A stretch of 64,000 nucleotides of DNA from Cyanophora paradoxa. Lineage: Eukaryota; Glaucocystophyceae; Cyanophorales; Cyanophoraceae. A program made the translations under genes and the position numbers. How positions within the stretch are numbered: position 1 is the first letter of the stretch; the number at the start of each line of letters is the position of its first letter. Positions 1 through 11,234 of this stretch are shown here, one piece after another. The stretch spans positions 62,001-126,000 of the forward strand of contig QPMI01000192.1 of NCBI GenBank assembly GCA_004431415.1, given 5' to 3'. The notes beneath the pieces are model-generated. The model was given only the letters and a program-made list of their open reading frames with translations. It was not told the DNA's origin and did no database searches.

Positions 1-93
1 GCTGCGTCGCCGTGGGCGTCGTCACCCGACGACCTGCGAGAGCTCCCGGCTGAGCTGGGGATCTCGGAATGGCTGCCTGCAGCTGCGGCGTGA
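1..93 (+). CDS. C-terminal tail of an upstream gene (partial), unrecognised
   Basis: The frame starting at base 1 is open for 30 codons and ends at a TGA at 91-93. The peptide has a protein-like end (DDLRELPAELGISEWLP) and no low-complexity bias. It would be the last exon of a gene that begins left of the window. Nothing identifies its function, and a chance open frame is possible at this GC content. Confidence 0.3.
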   Translation, partial: AASPWASSPDDLRELPAELGISEWLPAAAA

Positions 94-890
94 CCGCCGC
101 CTCGTCGCGGGTGTGCTTCTTCTACGTGCGCCTCGCCGGGCCCGTCCTGGCCTCGCTGTCGGTGTGCGCGGCCGGGGGCGGTTGGATGCGCATGATCGGA
201 AGCCGCCGTCGTCGTATCTGAACCGTCGCTGGCCCCGTGCCTCAGCCGAGACGTCGACGCTGATGCCGCGTGAATTGAGGCGGAGTAGAGCTGCTTGAGC
301 TCTCTGGACTCGCGCGTGCCACCGCCCCTTGAGGCCTCGTGCTGTCGTTCGAAACGCGATATGTGAGCGAACGTGTGTGCGGGCAAGCACAGGCGCGGCT
401 GCGGGAGAAGACAGGCGGCGAGGGCGAAGGGCGATCCAGGCGGGTCATGTTACGCATCGGATCGACTCGGAAAGGCTATAATAACTCTCTAGGACGGCGG
501 AGGGGCGAGGCGAAGGAGAAAGCCTCACCTCTGTGGTCCGCGATTTCATGGCAGCTCAAAGATACAGAGAGATTTCTACGACGCCTCTCATCACCGCCGC
601 AGGCTCGCTCTTGCCTCCACTGGCTGGCTTTCGTGGTCGCGGGAGCGCAGCAGGGGTACGCCTCGCGCACTCCACAAAGCGGCCGCAGCAATGCCCGTGC
701 GTCGCCGGCTGCCTCTTGCGCGTCCGTATAACAAGTTTTGCGCTTTAGAATGGGCGGCTGCTCCTCGCCGGGCTGCTGCATGGCGCGGTCGCTCGATCGT
801 TAGGCGAACCGCGCGTAGCGCCCGCAAGCGAATCTCACTAGCTATGCACTGTTCCGATGCCTGCTGACACACCCGCGGCGGGCGGCAGGA
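94..890. other. No supported gene
   Basis: I found no convincing exon on either strand in this stretch. The short open frames are those expected by chance in GC-rich DNA. It may hold the 3' end of the gene to the left and the first exon or promoter of the gene that follows. Confidence 0.4.
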
Positions 891-2601
891 GCCAGAAACA
901 GCGGAGCCGGAGGCGGCACCCTCAGCAGAGCACGCCGCGCAGAGCGAGCAGGATGCCGCGCAGAGCGAGCAGCAAGGACCCCACAAGGCAAAGTCTCCGC
1001 GGAAGAAGCCCCTCGGCGACTCCGTGACGGTGCGCGGACCGCTCGCTGCTTTTAGTCGCTCCCGGAAGCGAGCAGCGGCGCAGGACTGGCCCTTCTTCGC
1101 AGGCGGAGGCTTCAGGCTCGGCAAGAAGGGCGTGGATCCCTTCAAGAGCCGACCCGGAGGTGCGCTGCGCGGGGGCGCCTGCGCCGTGACGCGCGGCCCG
1201 GCTCACGCGACCCGCAGAGTTCCTCACACCCCCTTCCATACCGAGGAGGCGGCCGCCGCGACAGCCGCCCCAGGCGGCTGCAGCGCCGCCTCCGAAGCCG
1301 CGGAAGCGCGTCGTGCAGCCGGCGCCGGACCCGGGGCCAGCGGCCGGCGAGAAGCTGCCGCAGCTGGCCGAGGGGGACGAGGGCGCGGCGGAGGCGGCGG
1401 AGGCGGGCGGCAGCGGCGGCGAGGAGGGGCTGGCGGCGGAGTCCTCGCAACAAGGCGAGGCGCGGGGGCCCCTCAGCACGGCGGAGCGGCGGAGGCGGGT
1501 GCGGGAGCTGCTGCAGCCGGCGGCGGCCCTGGCGGAGGAGCGGCGCCCCCGGAGCCGGAGCAGCACGTACCCCCACGAGTCGGCGGCGCTGATGCAGGCG
1601 AACGTGATGCAGCAGTACGCGGGGAGCGTCGAGCCGGGCTTCGGCGTCAACCGCGACGCCTCCCCCAGCGCGAACCCGCGGCTCCAGGTGTACCTCCCGG
1701 GCGGCCCGGAGGGCCCCTCGGAGCGGCTGTACCCCGGGCCACAGCGGAGGTCGCCGCCGCGGCAGGAGGAGGACCCCGAGGCGCTGTGGGCGGCCGCCGA
1801 GCTCGCCGAGGGCTCCCGCCGCGGCCCGCAGCTCAAGGGGCTCCGCCTGCCCGCCGGCTACGAGGTCTCCCACCGCCTGTACCCCCCCAAGAAGGCCCCG
1901 GGGAAGGGCGCCAGCCCCGCGCCGGCGGTCCCGGGCGGGGGGAGGAGGCCCGGCAGCGGCTCGGCGGCGGGGGCCGGCGGCGGGGGCGGCGGGGCGGAGC
2001 GAGCGGGGCGGGGGCGGCGGCGGCGCCGGCCGCGGCGCAGCAGACGGCGGCGTTCCTGGCGCAGACGGAGGAGGAGGCGAAGGCGTCGGCGGGGGAGAAG
2101 CTGCACCTCCCGGGCCTGAACCTGAAGTTCCTAGAGGAGCAGCGCGCCGAGCAGGAGCGGGTGCGCCCCGCGCCCCGCCCCGCCCCGCCCCGTCCGGCTC
2201 CGCCATCGCCCCGCAAATCGCCCTCCCGCCCACGCGCCGCCGCCCGCGCGCCGCAGGAGAAGCGGATGTCGCGCGTGAAGATGCGGCAGCTGCGCATGCA
2301 CACGAACAGCGAGCAGGTCGCCTACATGGTGCGCTCGCTCGTCCGCCCGGGCGAGCGTTCGTTCGCTTGGGAACGGGCCCCGACCGGATTCGAACCGCCG
2401 CAGTACCGGAAGGCGCTGCAGCACCGGGAGGTCGCCTCGCAGCAGGTGGCGCCCCTGCACGGCGGGCTCCTCGGCCGCTCCGTACCCCCCGCGCCCGGCG
2501 GGGCCGGGGGCGGGGCGGGGGTGGACGCCGGCCGGCCCGGCTCCGCCGGCTCTCTCGGCTTGGACGGCGGCGAGGGCGGGTACGACGACGCCGATTTGTA
2601 A
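891..2601 (+). CDS. Unrecognised multi-exon protein, Ala/Glu/Pro-rich
   Basis: Several open segments join across GTGCG...CAG introns into one reading. The first is a Glu/Ala-rich exon from about 891, after a CGGCAG acceptor, to about 1158. The next runs from about 1217 to 1950 and contains PRKRVVQPAPDPGPAAGEKL and STYPHESAALMQANVMQQYA. A further exon starts near 2040 (AFLAQTEEEAKAS, then GLNLKFLEEQ). Then come a short basic exon (EKRMSRVKMRQLRMHTNSEQ) and a last exon starting YRKALQHREV and ending at TAA 2599-2601. The last two introns are phase 0 with canonical ends. The first exon and start codon were not located. I recognise no domain; the basic and acidic low-complexity stretches suggest a largely disordered protein. 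It converges on the aminotransferase gene, leaving a 307-bp gap. Confidence 0.5.
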
Positions 2602-2908
2602 AGCGACCGGATGTACGTGTACATCTCCAATGCAGGCAGAGGCTCTGATCATGAAGCCTCGAGAGGCGCCGGGCCCCCCGGCCCCCCGCTGGAGGAAGCA
2701 AGCATGCGCACATGATAATCCGATCCTGGTTAACTCAATCCTGGTTCAAATAAAACTAGCTTACAGAGGGGCGGCCAAGAGTACAAGTGAGAACCCCGCG
2801 AGGCTGCGGCGCCCCAGCGCAGAGGCGGGGGGGAACAGGGGAGGGGAGGATCTGGAGGGCCCGAGGGGGATGGGGCGCGCTGCCGGCGCCGGGCCGAGCT
2901 GGGAACGC

Positions 2909-4454
2909 TCAGTGCTGGGTCTTCTGACGCTTGGAGGAGCGAAGGGGCTCCCACGCGCGGATGAGGACGTCGTGCTGCTCCGCGGGCCGCGCCGCAATGC
3001 GCACGAAGCTGCGCGGCGGGGCTCGGGTCGGAAGGGTGATGGGGCGGGTGGGTGGGGTCGGATCCGGACCTGTTGCACTTGTACCCCGGCTTGCCCGAGC
3101 GGACGGGTACGCCGGCCGCCTTCGCGAGCCTGCGGGGGCGGTCGGGGGATGCCAGGGGACGGCGGGGAGGGGTACGCCGCACTTGACGGCCTCCTCGGCG
3201 GTCTCCTCGGAGCCGCAGTCGAGCCAGAGCCAGGAGAGGAACGTGTGCCCGTGGACCTTCCAGTCCGGGTGGTGCTCTGCGTCGACGCGCAGCGCGGCTT
3301 AGGGAGGCGCGCGCGGGACGGCGGAGGCGGAGGCGGCGCGGGTGGGCGGAGGCGCACGCGTGATCTTGTCGGCGGTCTCCTTGCGCCACGCCGCGGTGAC
3401 GTCCCACGTGCGCTTCATGTACTCCTCGTCCTTGAGGACCTCCGTGAGGAACGCAAGGCCCATGCAGTTCACCGACCACGGGACCTGCCCCGCGCGCGCG
3501 CTCGACGCGTGTGGGGACCGTCCCGCGAGCGGCGCGGCGCACCTGGTGCGTCTTGATCCTGTCGATGTGCTCCTTCGTCGGCGCGAGGACGCTGCCGAGG
3601 CGAATGCCGGTGCACGACCAGATCTTGGTCCAGCTGTGCATGACGAATACCGAGATCTTGCGCTTCGCGTACAGGTCAGCGATCCAGGCCGTCTGGCTCG
3701 TCTGCGCAAAGGCGCGGAAAAGAAATCATAAGGTAATCGGCACGCGATGCACGCTCGCGGAAGCCCGGCGCGCACCAGGCTGTCTTCCCGCCAGTGCGGG
3801 CCTAGCCAGAGCTGCATGCTCTCGTCGATGAGGACTGCGCTGTCGTCGGCCGCCTCCGCCTCGATGTAGGCCTTGATCTCCTGCACGTTCATGTACTCGC
3901 CCGTCGGGTTGTTCGGGTTGATGATGGTCAGGACTGCCGCCTTCTGCGTCTTGTCGTGCGGGTCGATCACCTTCCGCCCGTCCGCCTCCGCCGCGCGCTG
4001 GTACTCCTTGTACTGCGCGGTAGTCTTGCAGGGCTTGAAGTGGCCGCGGGGCGCGAGGCGGATCACGAGATCGATCAGCTCGCTGGCGCCGTTGCCGAGA
4101 AGAATGCGGCTGTGCACGTTCTTGCGCGCGTCCACGTCCGCCTTGGGGCCCGCGATCCAGTTCGCCAGGTCCGTGAGGTGCGGCTCGAAGTCCGCTGGCG
4201 GGTAGTGGTGGATCTCTACGCTGCGGGCAGCCGCCAGCGCCTTGGCGGGCGTGCCGAGGCCATTCGTCGTAACGCTGAAGTCCTCAACGAAGTTGTCGCA
4301 GAACTTCCAATCCTGGCCGCCGTGGAACCTGGCGGGGCGGCGAAGGAGTGCGCGGTGAGCGTCGCGCGCGCGGTGCGCGGCGGCGGGGGGCGGCGCACGT
4401 CTGCGTCGCCTCGTCCCACACCGCGTGCGAGCCCGTTCCGTTGCCCTTCGTCAT
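2909..4454 (-). CDS. Class I/II PLP-dependent aminotransferase, histidinol-phosphate aminotransferase-like
   Basis: Seven exons join in frame with GT-AG introns: 4399-4454, 3776-4328, 3543-3701, 3358-3484, 3176-3276, 3070-3119 and 2909-3008. They total 1146 nt, giving 381 aa with ATG at 4454 and TGA at 2909. Family signatures are clear: DFSVTTNGLG near residue 35, HHYPPADFEPHL, LLGNGASELIDLVIR, the IINPNNPTGEY loop, and SWTKIWSCTGIRLGS, which carries the Schiff-base lysine at about residue 229. The length fits a HisC or CobD-like fold-type I enzyme that moves an amino group between an amino acid and a keto acid using pyridoxal phosphate. HisC in histidine synthesis is the nearest family I recognise, but the substrate cannot be read from sequence. 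No targeting peptide is evident. The 45-nt intron between 3119 and 3176 is the least certain. Confidence 0.9.
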
Positions 4455-4588
4455 TGCAGCTTTCGCGGGCGATTTCGGGGGGGTACGGACGTGGCGACCC
4501 TTGCTGACTGGCGCCTGGCAGCGGGTGACTGCGCTTGTAAGTGGCGCACGCGCCTCGCGGTTAGCTAACGCGATCGCACGCAGCAGCT

Positions 4589-6579
4589 ATGGCCAAGACG
4601 GCGGCTAACCGCCGCGGCGCCGGCCGGTGCGTGCGGGGCGCAATCAATATCGCCGCAATGTGTTGCGCCGACCTGGTTTATGATCGCCTGATCCAGACGC
4701 GCGCGCAGTGCCAGGAGGAACGGCTGGCACCCGCGCGACGGGACCCTCGACCTGTCGAACAAGGGTCTGACTGTGTGGCCGACGCAAATGCTCGGGAGCC
4801 TGGGCTCGCAAATTCGCGTGCTCAATCTCTCCAAGAATCAGCTCACGAGCATCCCGGGGGCGGAGCTCGCGAAGCTAACGAGCCTGGAGGTCCTGTACGT
4901 GGAATGCAGCAGCGGCGCTCTCAAGGAGCTGCCGCCGGAGATCGGGCGGCTCGCGCGCCTGCAGAAGCTCAGCGTCCAAGGCAACCAGCTGGCGGCCCTG
5001 CCGGCGGAGATCGGGCTGCTGGCGAACCTGCACGAGCTGGACGTGCGCGACAACAGGCTGCGAGAGCTGCCGCCTGAAATCGGGCGGCTCGCGCATGTGC
5101 GGCTGCACGTAGGCGGCAACCCCCTCAGGTCGATGCCGAAGCACGCCCGCGTGTCGGGAGACGCCGCCCTAGCCCACCTCCGCTCCCTCTTCGCTTCCCC
5201 TGACGCCGTGAGCGCGAGCCGCTTCCCTCGGCCCCCGTCCGCTCGATCCGAACTCGGAATTGCCCCGCAGGAACGTGCCGGAGCGGCCATGGCCGGGGGC
5301 GGCGCCCCCACGTCAGCGGTGCGCGCGTTGGCGCTGATTGCGCCTGCGTGCTTGCCGCGCCGCCGGTCCGACGCGCTCCACCTTCTGCAGGCGCCGGCTA
5401 GCGATTCAAAACCGCCGGAAGCGGCCGCGGGCCAAAGCACCGCCGGCAGCTCTAGACCTGCCGCGGCACAGGTGCATCCCGCGCCCGCGAGAGCGCTGGC
5501 GGATCAGAAGCTGCTGCAGCCTTCGGTGCAGCAGCAGCCGATTCGAATTCGTGTGCAGCTGGCGCAGCATGTGGAGGAGCAGACATCGGAGACGCAGCAG
5601 CAGCAGCCGGCGCCAAGGCAGACACTGGCGGGGCAGCCGAAGACCCCCGCGGCGCCGGCGCCGGATGCGGAGGTCGAGGCGCTCCGGAGTCGCCTCGCGG
5701 CGTCGAAGGTCGTGATCACGGATCTGCAGAAGCGCATCGCGGAGAAGGCGAAGTACCAGCTGCAGGCGGAGAGGGCGCAGGAGCTGGAGGCGGCGAACGG
5801 GGCGCTGGAGGGGCGCCTCGCGGAGGCGGCAGAGAAGGCGCTGGCTTCCGAGCAGCAGCAGCAGCAGGCTCTCGCGGAGGCGGCCAGCAGAGCGCAGGCT
5901 TCCGAGCTGCAGCTGCGGAGGATGGCAGCCGCGATGCAGGAGCAAGCGCGGGCGACGCTCGAGCAGCGGCGTGCGATGCACGAGCAGCAGCAGAAACTGG
6001 CGGCGGAGGGCACGGCGCTCCGCGGACACCTCAGGCGCCTCGTGGAGACAGAGATGCAGCTCAGGTTCCAAGTGCAGGCCGCAGACCATCGGCAGGCGGT
6101 CCTGCAGAATGAGATCTCCTCGCTTCAGAAACGCCTCTCCGAGGCGAACGAACGGCTGGCGCTCTACGAGGGCGGGGCGGGGCCCGGCGGGCCCGGGGCG
6201 CCGGTGCGGCGCTGGAGCGAGGCTGAGCTGGCGGTGGCGGCCCAGCGGCTCAAGGCCGCAGCTAGGCGGTTGAGCGATCTGCGCTTCGAGGCGAAGGTAG
6301 AGTCTGCCGTAGAGGAGCGCGTCAAGCGGAGGCGCCTCGAGAGCCTGTCTGCGTTCGAGTGCACCGTGCGCGGCGCCCGGCCGCCGCCCTCCGCCCCGAA
6401 GAAGAGGCGGCCCTCGTCCGACGCAGGCGCCGCAGATCTGCTGCGAGGAGCAGGAGGTGAAGAAGAAGCGCGTGCTCACGAACTGCGGGCACGTCTTCTG
6501 CGCGGCGTGTGCGGGGAGGCTCGCCGAGTGTGCAACGTGCCGCAAGCCCGTCACGGGCACGTCGCTCATTTTCGAGTGA
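4589..6579 (+). CDS. Leucine-rich repeat, coiled-coil, RING-finger protein (probable E3 ubiquitin ligase)
   Basis: Exons 4589-4626, 4709-6365 and 6436-6579 join exactly in phase to 612 aa. The N-terminal quarter has about five LRRs of the bacterial/LRSAM1-like type (LPPEIGRLARLQKLSVQGNQ). A Gln/Ala-rich middle is followed by a long Glu/Arg/Ala coiled coil over roughly residues 300-520. The last 48 residues form a RING finger, seen only after removing the 70-nt intron: CTIC, CGHVFCAAC and CATC supply the paired Cys/His ligands. LRR-coiled-coil-RING resembles animal LRSAM1 without its SAM domain. The LRR would select a target and the RING would recruit an E2; this is inferred from family knowledge. 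Two paralogues lie at 15.3-17.15 kb on the opposite strand. Confidence 0.85.
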
Positions 6580-6689
6580 GCCACACTGTCTCTAGACTGA
6601 GATCTAGTTGTAGCTTAGTAGACAACTTGTATGTTTAGTTTAACTTCGAATGCGCTTCGGCTGGCGCCGGGCGGGCGGTAAGGTGCTAC

Positions 6690-7386
6690 TGTGGTGCCGC
6701 GAATGGCGCCAGCGGACAGGCGGAGCGACAGGCAAGGACGGCGCCGGCAGGGGCCCCCGCCTCGCGATCGGGGGGCCGCCGGGCGCCTCGGGCGGGTCCG
6801 CCCCCTCGCCCTCCTCCTCGCTCCCGCTGCCCTCCTCCTCGCTCGCCGAGCCGCCCTCGAGGGTCGGGGCGAGGGCGGGGCCGGCCGCCCTCCGCCGCGG
6901 CCGCGCCTTCTCCTCCAGGAGGACGCCCGAGGGGTCGAGCGCCGCCGCCGCCGCTGCGGGCCTTGCCGCCGCGGGGCCCAGCTGCACACGCGGGGCGTCA
7001 GCCGCGGCCGGAGCCACGGGAAGGGCGGGGGCCGGGGGCACCTGGTAGGCGCCGGCGAGGGAGGAGGCGTCGGAGAAGGCGGAGGCGGTGCACGTGGAGC
7101 GGGCGCGCGGGGCGAGGCCGCCGTCCCCGTCCCCGCCGTCGGCGCCGGGGCGCCGGCCGGCGCCGGCGGGGAGGGCCCGCGCCGGCCCGAACAGCGCCTC
7201 CGCCGCGTCGGCGGCCGCCGCGAAGCGCCCCGCGACGGAGCGGCGGAGCATGCGCGCGAGGGCGGCGCCGAGCTCCGCCCCGAAGTCCCCCTCGGGGCAG
7301 CGCGCCGGCTCCCATGGCCAGTCGCAGAAGAGCTCCAGCGCCGGCCGCCGCCTCGTCATCATCTCCACGCACGTCGCCGCCAGGCT
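6690..7386 (-). pseudogene. Truncated copy of the 3' end of the receptor-like kinase (copy 1)
   Basis: Read on the minus strand, this segment begins at the last kinase exon of the gene at 11.2-14.7 kb (CVEMMTRRRPALELFCDW). It runs through the Ala-rich helical end of the kinase domain, the AFSDASSLAGAY segment and the acidic tail (GSASEEEGSGSEEE). It is nearly identical to bases 13,890-14,500 but lacks all catalytic motifs and has no start of its own. The reading frame is open across the region where the main copy has lost one base. It is best explained as a partial segmental duplication in inverted orientation. Expression is unknown. Confidence 0.75.
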
Positions 7387-7928
7387 GCACTCGCCCCGGA
7401 CCCAAGCAAGTGATCATGATCATGACCTGCGAGCGGTACTATAGCTAGTACTACGGTAGCCGGGGTCACCGGGTATCGGGCCCGCGGGGGCGTACGTGCA
7501 CGCTCGAGCTCGAGCGCTAGCGTGCGCGGAGAGCTCGAGGTACCAGTGCACGCGTACGCGTACGTATATACGTGGCGGTTCGAGCGTGCGCGGAGAGTTA
7601 ATTACTCGGGGACTCGGGATCGGAGGACTCGGGAGACGGGCGAAGGGGACGGCGAAAGCGCTGCGCGTGCCGCGCCTGCAGCTGATGATCATGAGTCGAC
7701 GTCGTCTAGATCTAGATCTCGTTGACGGGGGTATACGTATACGTAGAGGCGCTTACCACACCAGCACCAGCTGCAGACAGCCTCAGCACCAGCACCGCAG
7801 AAGTACCGTTGTGCCGTTCTGGGACCACCGTGGCACCAGCGGCGCGTGCGGGCCGCCTTCGTTCAGCGAGTTTGCGCACGCCGGCGCGCGCCGGCGCAGG
7901 AGTATTTCAGCACGATGGCGACGAGGGT

Positions 7929-8336
7929 TCAAGATGCTTCCATCCGCGGCTTGCTCGTGCGCGACGCGTACGCCTGTGGGTGGATCTTCGTTGATCTCCA
8001 TCGGGCCGGGGCGCGGTTGGCGCACTTCGGCACTGACATTGCTTGCTCCAGCAGATGTTGGGGTGCTCGTTCGAAGGTCAGCGCACCATGGGAGACGCAG
8101 CCCCTTGGCCCAGCGCCTGCAGGCGCGGCGATGACCTCGAACTCGGCTGCGGCCGTCTGGGCCAGATCAAAATTGATCCGGAGCGAAAGCCCACTCTTCG
8201 ACTCCTGATAGTCAAAAATCCATCCAGCTGCAGCGCCGCGAGGGAGAACGACGACGCGTGCACGACCGGAAGGCTGAAGCGAGAGCTCGAGGTGCTGCGC
8301 TGTATATATGTCTAGCCGCAGCGGCGGCATATGCAT
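7929..8336 (-). CDS. Possible exon of unknown protein
   Basis: A 135-codon open frame on the minus strand contains a stretch with ordinary protein composition (WIFDYQESKSGLSLRINFDL). A CTTCAG acceptor lies upstream of it and a GTGCGC donor candidate (ATG|GTGCGC) downstream. The alternating hydrophobic pattern hints at a beta-sandwich such as a GOLD-type domain, but the similarity is weak and I would not name it. No partner exons were found on this strand. It may be a gene relic. Confidence 0.25.
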   Translation of the reverse strand: MHMPPLRLDIYTAQHLELSLQPSGRARVVVLPRGAAAGWIFDYQESKSGLSLRINFDLAQTAAAEFEVIAAPAGAGPRGCVSHGALTFERAPQHLLEQAMSVPKCANRAPARWRSTKIHPQAYASRTSKPRMEAS

Positions 8337-9144
8337 TCTAAATCTCTCGCCGCCGATTTATTTCGATGGATCGTCGCGCCGTGCCGGCCTTGCGCTCCGC
8401 GCATACTTATACGCCATCCGCGTGACGGATTTGCTCGCAGGACGCCCGCAAGGCGATCAGCCGCAGGATGCAACCGACAATTGCAAGAAAAAAGCCGCTC
8501 GCTGACGAAGGTGCTCTCGGCGCTTCTGAAGGCTCTCGCGACGAGACGCCAGCGGCAAGGCCGCCTCCGCTGTGTCGTTCGAATTCGGAGCCCGAGTTAG
8601 GAACAGTGAATTTCGAGATCTTTATTTGATGAAATTCATCGATATCGCCGAGTCGAGTCATCCGATGCGCAGAATACGGCTGTGAGCTCGAGCCTTCTTC
8701 TGCAGAGCGTCCAAGATCGCGCGAAGATCGCTCCTCTCACCGGCAGGTGCCGGCGCCGGCCCGAACGCGAGGTCCGCGGCGCCATGTGGAGCGCGCTGAA
8801 GCTGCGCGCTCTCGTATCCGCGATGATTCATGGCACGCGCGCGCAGGCTCCAGTTTTTCGTGCGCCGGACGCCGCACGATCATCGTCGTCAACGAAAGCA
8901 TCGGTAAATTCAAATCCCCGATATCGATAGGACCGGATGCCGATGCCCGGCCAGCAGATACTCTCGCTGATCATGACAGACATCAACGCAGGCTCAGGTC
9001 GCCCACGCAGACGTGGCCATAATCTGCGAAGTGCGTGCCCGCCAGGATGCGCGCGCGCGCCTCCGGATCCGCATGCGCATATACTTATACGCGCTGGCCG
9101 CCAAATAATTTATAAGCTGAGCGACTCGATCGGGCGTCTCGCAG

Positions 9145-9282
9145 ACCGTCAAGCTTATCGCATTTTACAACACGCTCCTGATCGCATTCGTCGCTTCCGT
9201 GGTTCTTGTCATCGTGTGCATGATCGCGTCGACGTCGGCGAACACGGTAACTCGGTGGCTCGAGCTACATTACAAAAAATAA
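9145..9282 (+). CDS. Possible terminal exon encoding a membrane anchor
   Basis: After a TCTCGCAG acceptor the frame is open for 45 codons to TAA at 9280-9282. It encodes a strongly hydrophobic segment (LLIAFVASVVLVIVCMIA) followed by a short polar tail ending in LHYKK. This looks like a C-terminal transmembrane anchor of a single-pass protein. Upstream exons could not be linked with confidence, so the gene is not defined and the match may be chance. Confidence 0.25.
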   Translation, partial: TVKLIAFYNTLLIAFVASVVLVIVCMIASTSANTVTRWLELHYKK

Positions 9283-9620
9283 GCTTAAGCCGCTCTCAGC
9301 CTTAGCTTCAAGCTAAGGCTTGTCTGTAGATTCCCTTGTCACTGGGCCATGTCGATGCATATGTCTTCGGCCTGATCGATATCGATATCATGATCGATTC
9401 GATTACGTATACCACCGTGGCACCCGCGGGCCGGGCCCCGTCGGGCCAGGCTTAAGCTTCGTTTCGTCCCCGGCCCCCCTCCCCTCCCCCAACTATATAT
9501 TGGCTGCGTCTTCGAATTCGAGCTTCCTGAATTTGCACGTCACGGCGTAGTTCTAGATCTAGATCTAGCGCTAGCTGTATGATAGTATCGAAGGCGCGCA
9601 AGGCCTCTGCCGCAGCGAAG

Positions 9621-10120
9621 GGGAAGAGCGGGGAGGGCGGGGGGCACCTGGTAGGCGCCGGCGAGGGAGGAGGCGTCGGAGAAGGCGGAGGCGGTGCAGT
9701 TGGAGCGGGCGGGGGCGAGGGCGCCGTCCCGACTCCCCGCCGTCGGCCCCGGGGCCGGCGGGGAGGGCCCGCGCCGGCCCGAAGAGTGCCTCCGCCGCGT
9801 CGGCGGCCGCCGCGAAGCGCCCCGCGACGGAGCGGCGGAGCATGCGCGCGAGGGCGGCGCCGAGCTCCGCCCCGAAGTCCCCCTCGGGGCACCGCCCCGG
9901 CTCCCAGTCGCAGAAGAGCTCCAGCGCCGGCCGCCGCCTCGTCATCATCTCCACGCACGTCGCCGCCAGGCTGCGCGCGCCCCGGACCCTCTCAGCCGCG
10001 CCCGGCGGGGCACGAGGGGCGGCCGCGGGGCGCCGGCGCTCGCCTGTAGAGGTCGGAAGAGGGCGTGGGGCGCCCCGCGCGCTGCTCGGGGTCGGCGTAG
10101 GCGTAGGTCCCGATCTTCGG
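9621..10120 (-). pseudogene. Truncated copy of the receptor-like kinase (copy 2)
   Basis: Minus-strand sequence nearly identical to bases about 13,745-14,240 of the kinase gene. It starts in the activation segment (IGTYAYADPEQRAGRPTP), keeps the same intron, and continues through CVEMMTRRRPALELFCDW to the AFSDASSLAGAY region, where similarity stops near 9,630. Relative to copy 1 it has one extra base in the Gly/Asp-rich linker, which shifts the frame. The glycine loop, VAIK-type lysine and HRD motif are all missing, so it cannot encode a kinase. It is a second inverted partial duplicate, with breakpoints different from copy 1. Confidence 0.75.
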
Positions 10121-10252
10121 CTTCGCTGCTTCGTGCGACAAGCCTCACATCGGACCCGTGCTGATAGGCAGCGGGGCGCGCTCACGGGTGGACTGTGGTG
10201 CCGACAGCGTGCTGCGACGGTCGGGCTTAGCGATCAGCGCGGAGCGTTCTTA

Positions 10253-10850
10253 CCTGCTCTTACGCTCGCTTGGAGTGTCCACGTGCTCCAGCGAACAGCG
10301 GCGGACCCAGCGGACACGCACACACGGCCGTAGAGCCCGAGAGCGGTTCGCGCCAACCGCTCTCGGGCCCGAATCGAGAGCAGAGAAGCCGCGGCGCGCG
10401 GCCCACACGAGCTCCGACCTAGCCGGACTGTCAAGCAGTGTCAACAGCACGTGTCGATGGCCGGAGCCTCTGCACGCCCGCACGCAATCAGCCAGCAGCC
10501 CGTGACAGGTACACGAAGTGGGCGCGGGCACAGCGCCTTCGCGCGGAGCCGTTAAACCTGCTCTTACGCTCGCTTGGAGTGCCCACGTGCTCCAGCGACC
10601 AGCGGCGGACCCAGCGGACACGCATACACGGCCGTAGAGCCCGAGAGCGGTTCGCGCCAACCGCTCTCGGGCCCGAATCGAGAGCAGAGAAGCCGCGGCG
10701 CGCGGCCCGCACGAGCTCCGACCTATCCGGACTGTCCACAGCGCGTGTCGACGGCCGGAGCCTCTGCACGCCCGCACACAGTCAGCCAGCAGCCCGCGAC
10801 CGGTACACGAAGCGTGCGTGGGTCTAGCGCCTCTGCATGGAGCGGATATA
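10253..10850 (+). repeat. Two tandem units (about 304 and 294 bp) of a dispersed hairpin repeat
   Basis: Unit 1 (10,253-10,556) and unit 2 (10,557-10,850) both start with CCTGCTCTTACGCTCGCTTG. Each carries a perfect 14-bp stem with a 6-nt loop (10,335-10,368 and 10,639-10,672; GCCCGAGAGCGGTT, loop CGCGCC). A third unit begins at about 10,850 but diverges after some 12 bases. Related units occur at 29.7-30.0 and 31.1-31.6 kb. On the minus strand each unit resembles an exon, bounded by a GCAG acceptor and a CAG|GTAAGA donor, with a frame of about 65 codons open in several copies. Confidence 0.8.
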
Positions 10851-11234
10851 CCTGCTCTTACTGTGTTCCACGTGCTGCACGCAGCGAAGTCGACCGGCGG
10901 CGCGCAACGAGCGACGATGAAATATGCTCGCGGGTTCGGCTCCGTTCCGAGCACCTTCCGGACTCTTGGGCAAATCTCGCCCTCCAAAAGCTTTTGGGCT
11001 CTTTCGTAGCTGTAGAATTCATCCAAGCACAATCGTTCTTTCGGGCTGCAGCGCATTTGATCCAGAAGGATCTCCCGCGTTCTCGAGACTGTAGCGCCCC
11101 AGGAATTGCTGGAAGCATGCTGTAGCTGTAGTCTTGCATTGCGGAACATCAGCTCCGGCGCTCTGTGTGGAGCTCTGAAAGTCGGAGCCTTGCATGGCAC
11201 GTGTGCAAGGAGGCACGCCGCCGCATTCACCGCA
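10851..11234. other. No supported gene; upstream region of the kinase gene
   Basis: No exon is supported. It lies between the end of the hairpin repeats and the start codon of the receptor-like kinase at 11,235, so it should include that gene's 5' untranslated region and promoter. I see no clear TATA element. Confidence 0.4.

Larger units (their letters stand above)
7387..9620. other. Mostly intergenic, AT-richer stretch between two kinase fragments
   Basis: No complete gene is supported. The sequence contains runs of short palindromes (repeated TCTAGATC and CGTACG motifs near 7,550, 7,710 and 9,555) and is less GC-rich than its flanks. Two possible exons inside it are listed separately. Both neighbouring ends are copies of the same kinase segment, so this stretch could be an insertion or a rearrangement spacer. 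Confidence 0.4.

Noticed and set aside
2381-2398. GGATTCGAACC, the reverse complement of a tRNA B box
   Set aside because: The flanking bases do not form a T-arm stem or acceptor stem on the minus strand, and the site lies in an intron of a coding gene.
1142-2713. A 523-codon minus-strand frame, rich in Arg, Pro and Gly
   Set aside because: It is a shadow of the plus-strand gene in very GC-rich DNA, with no domain and no splice-consistent extension.
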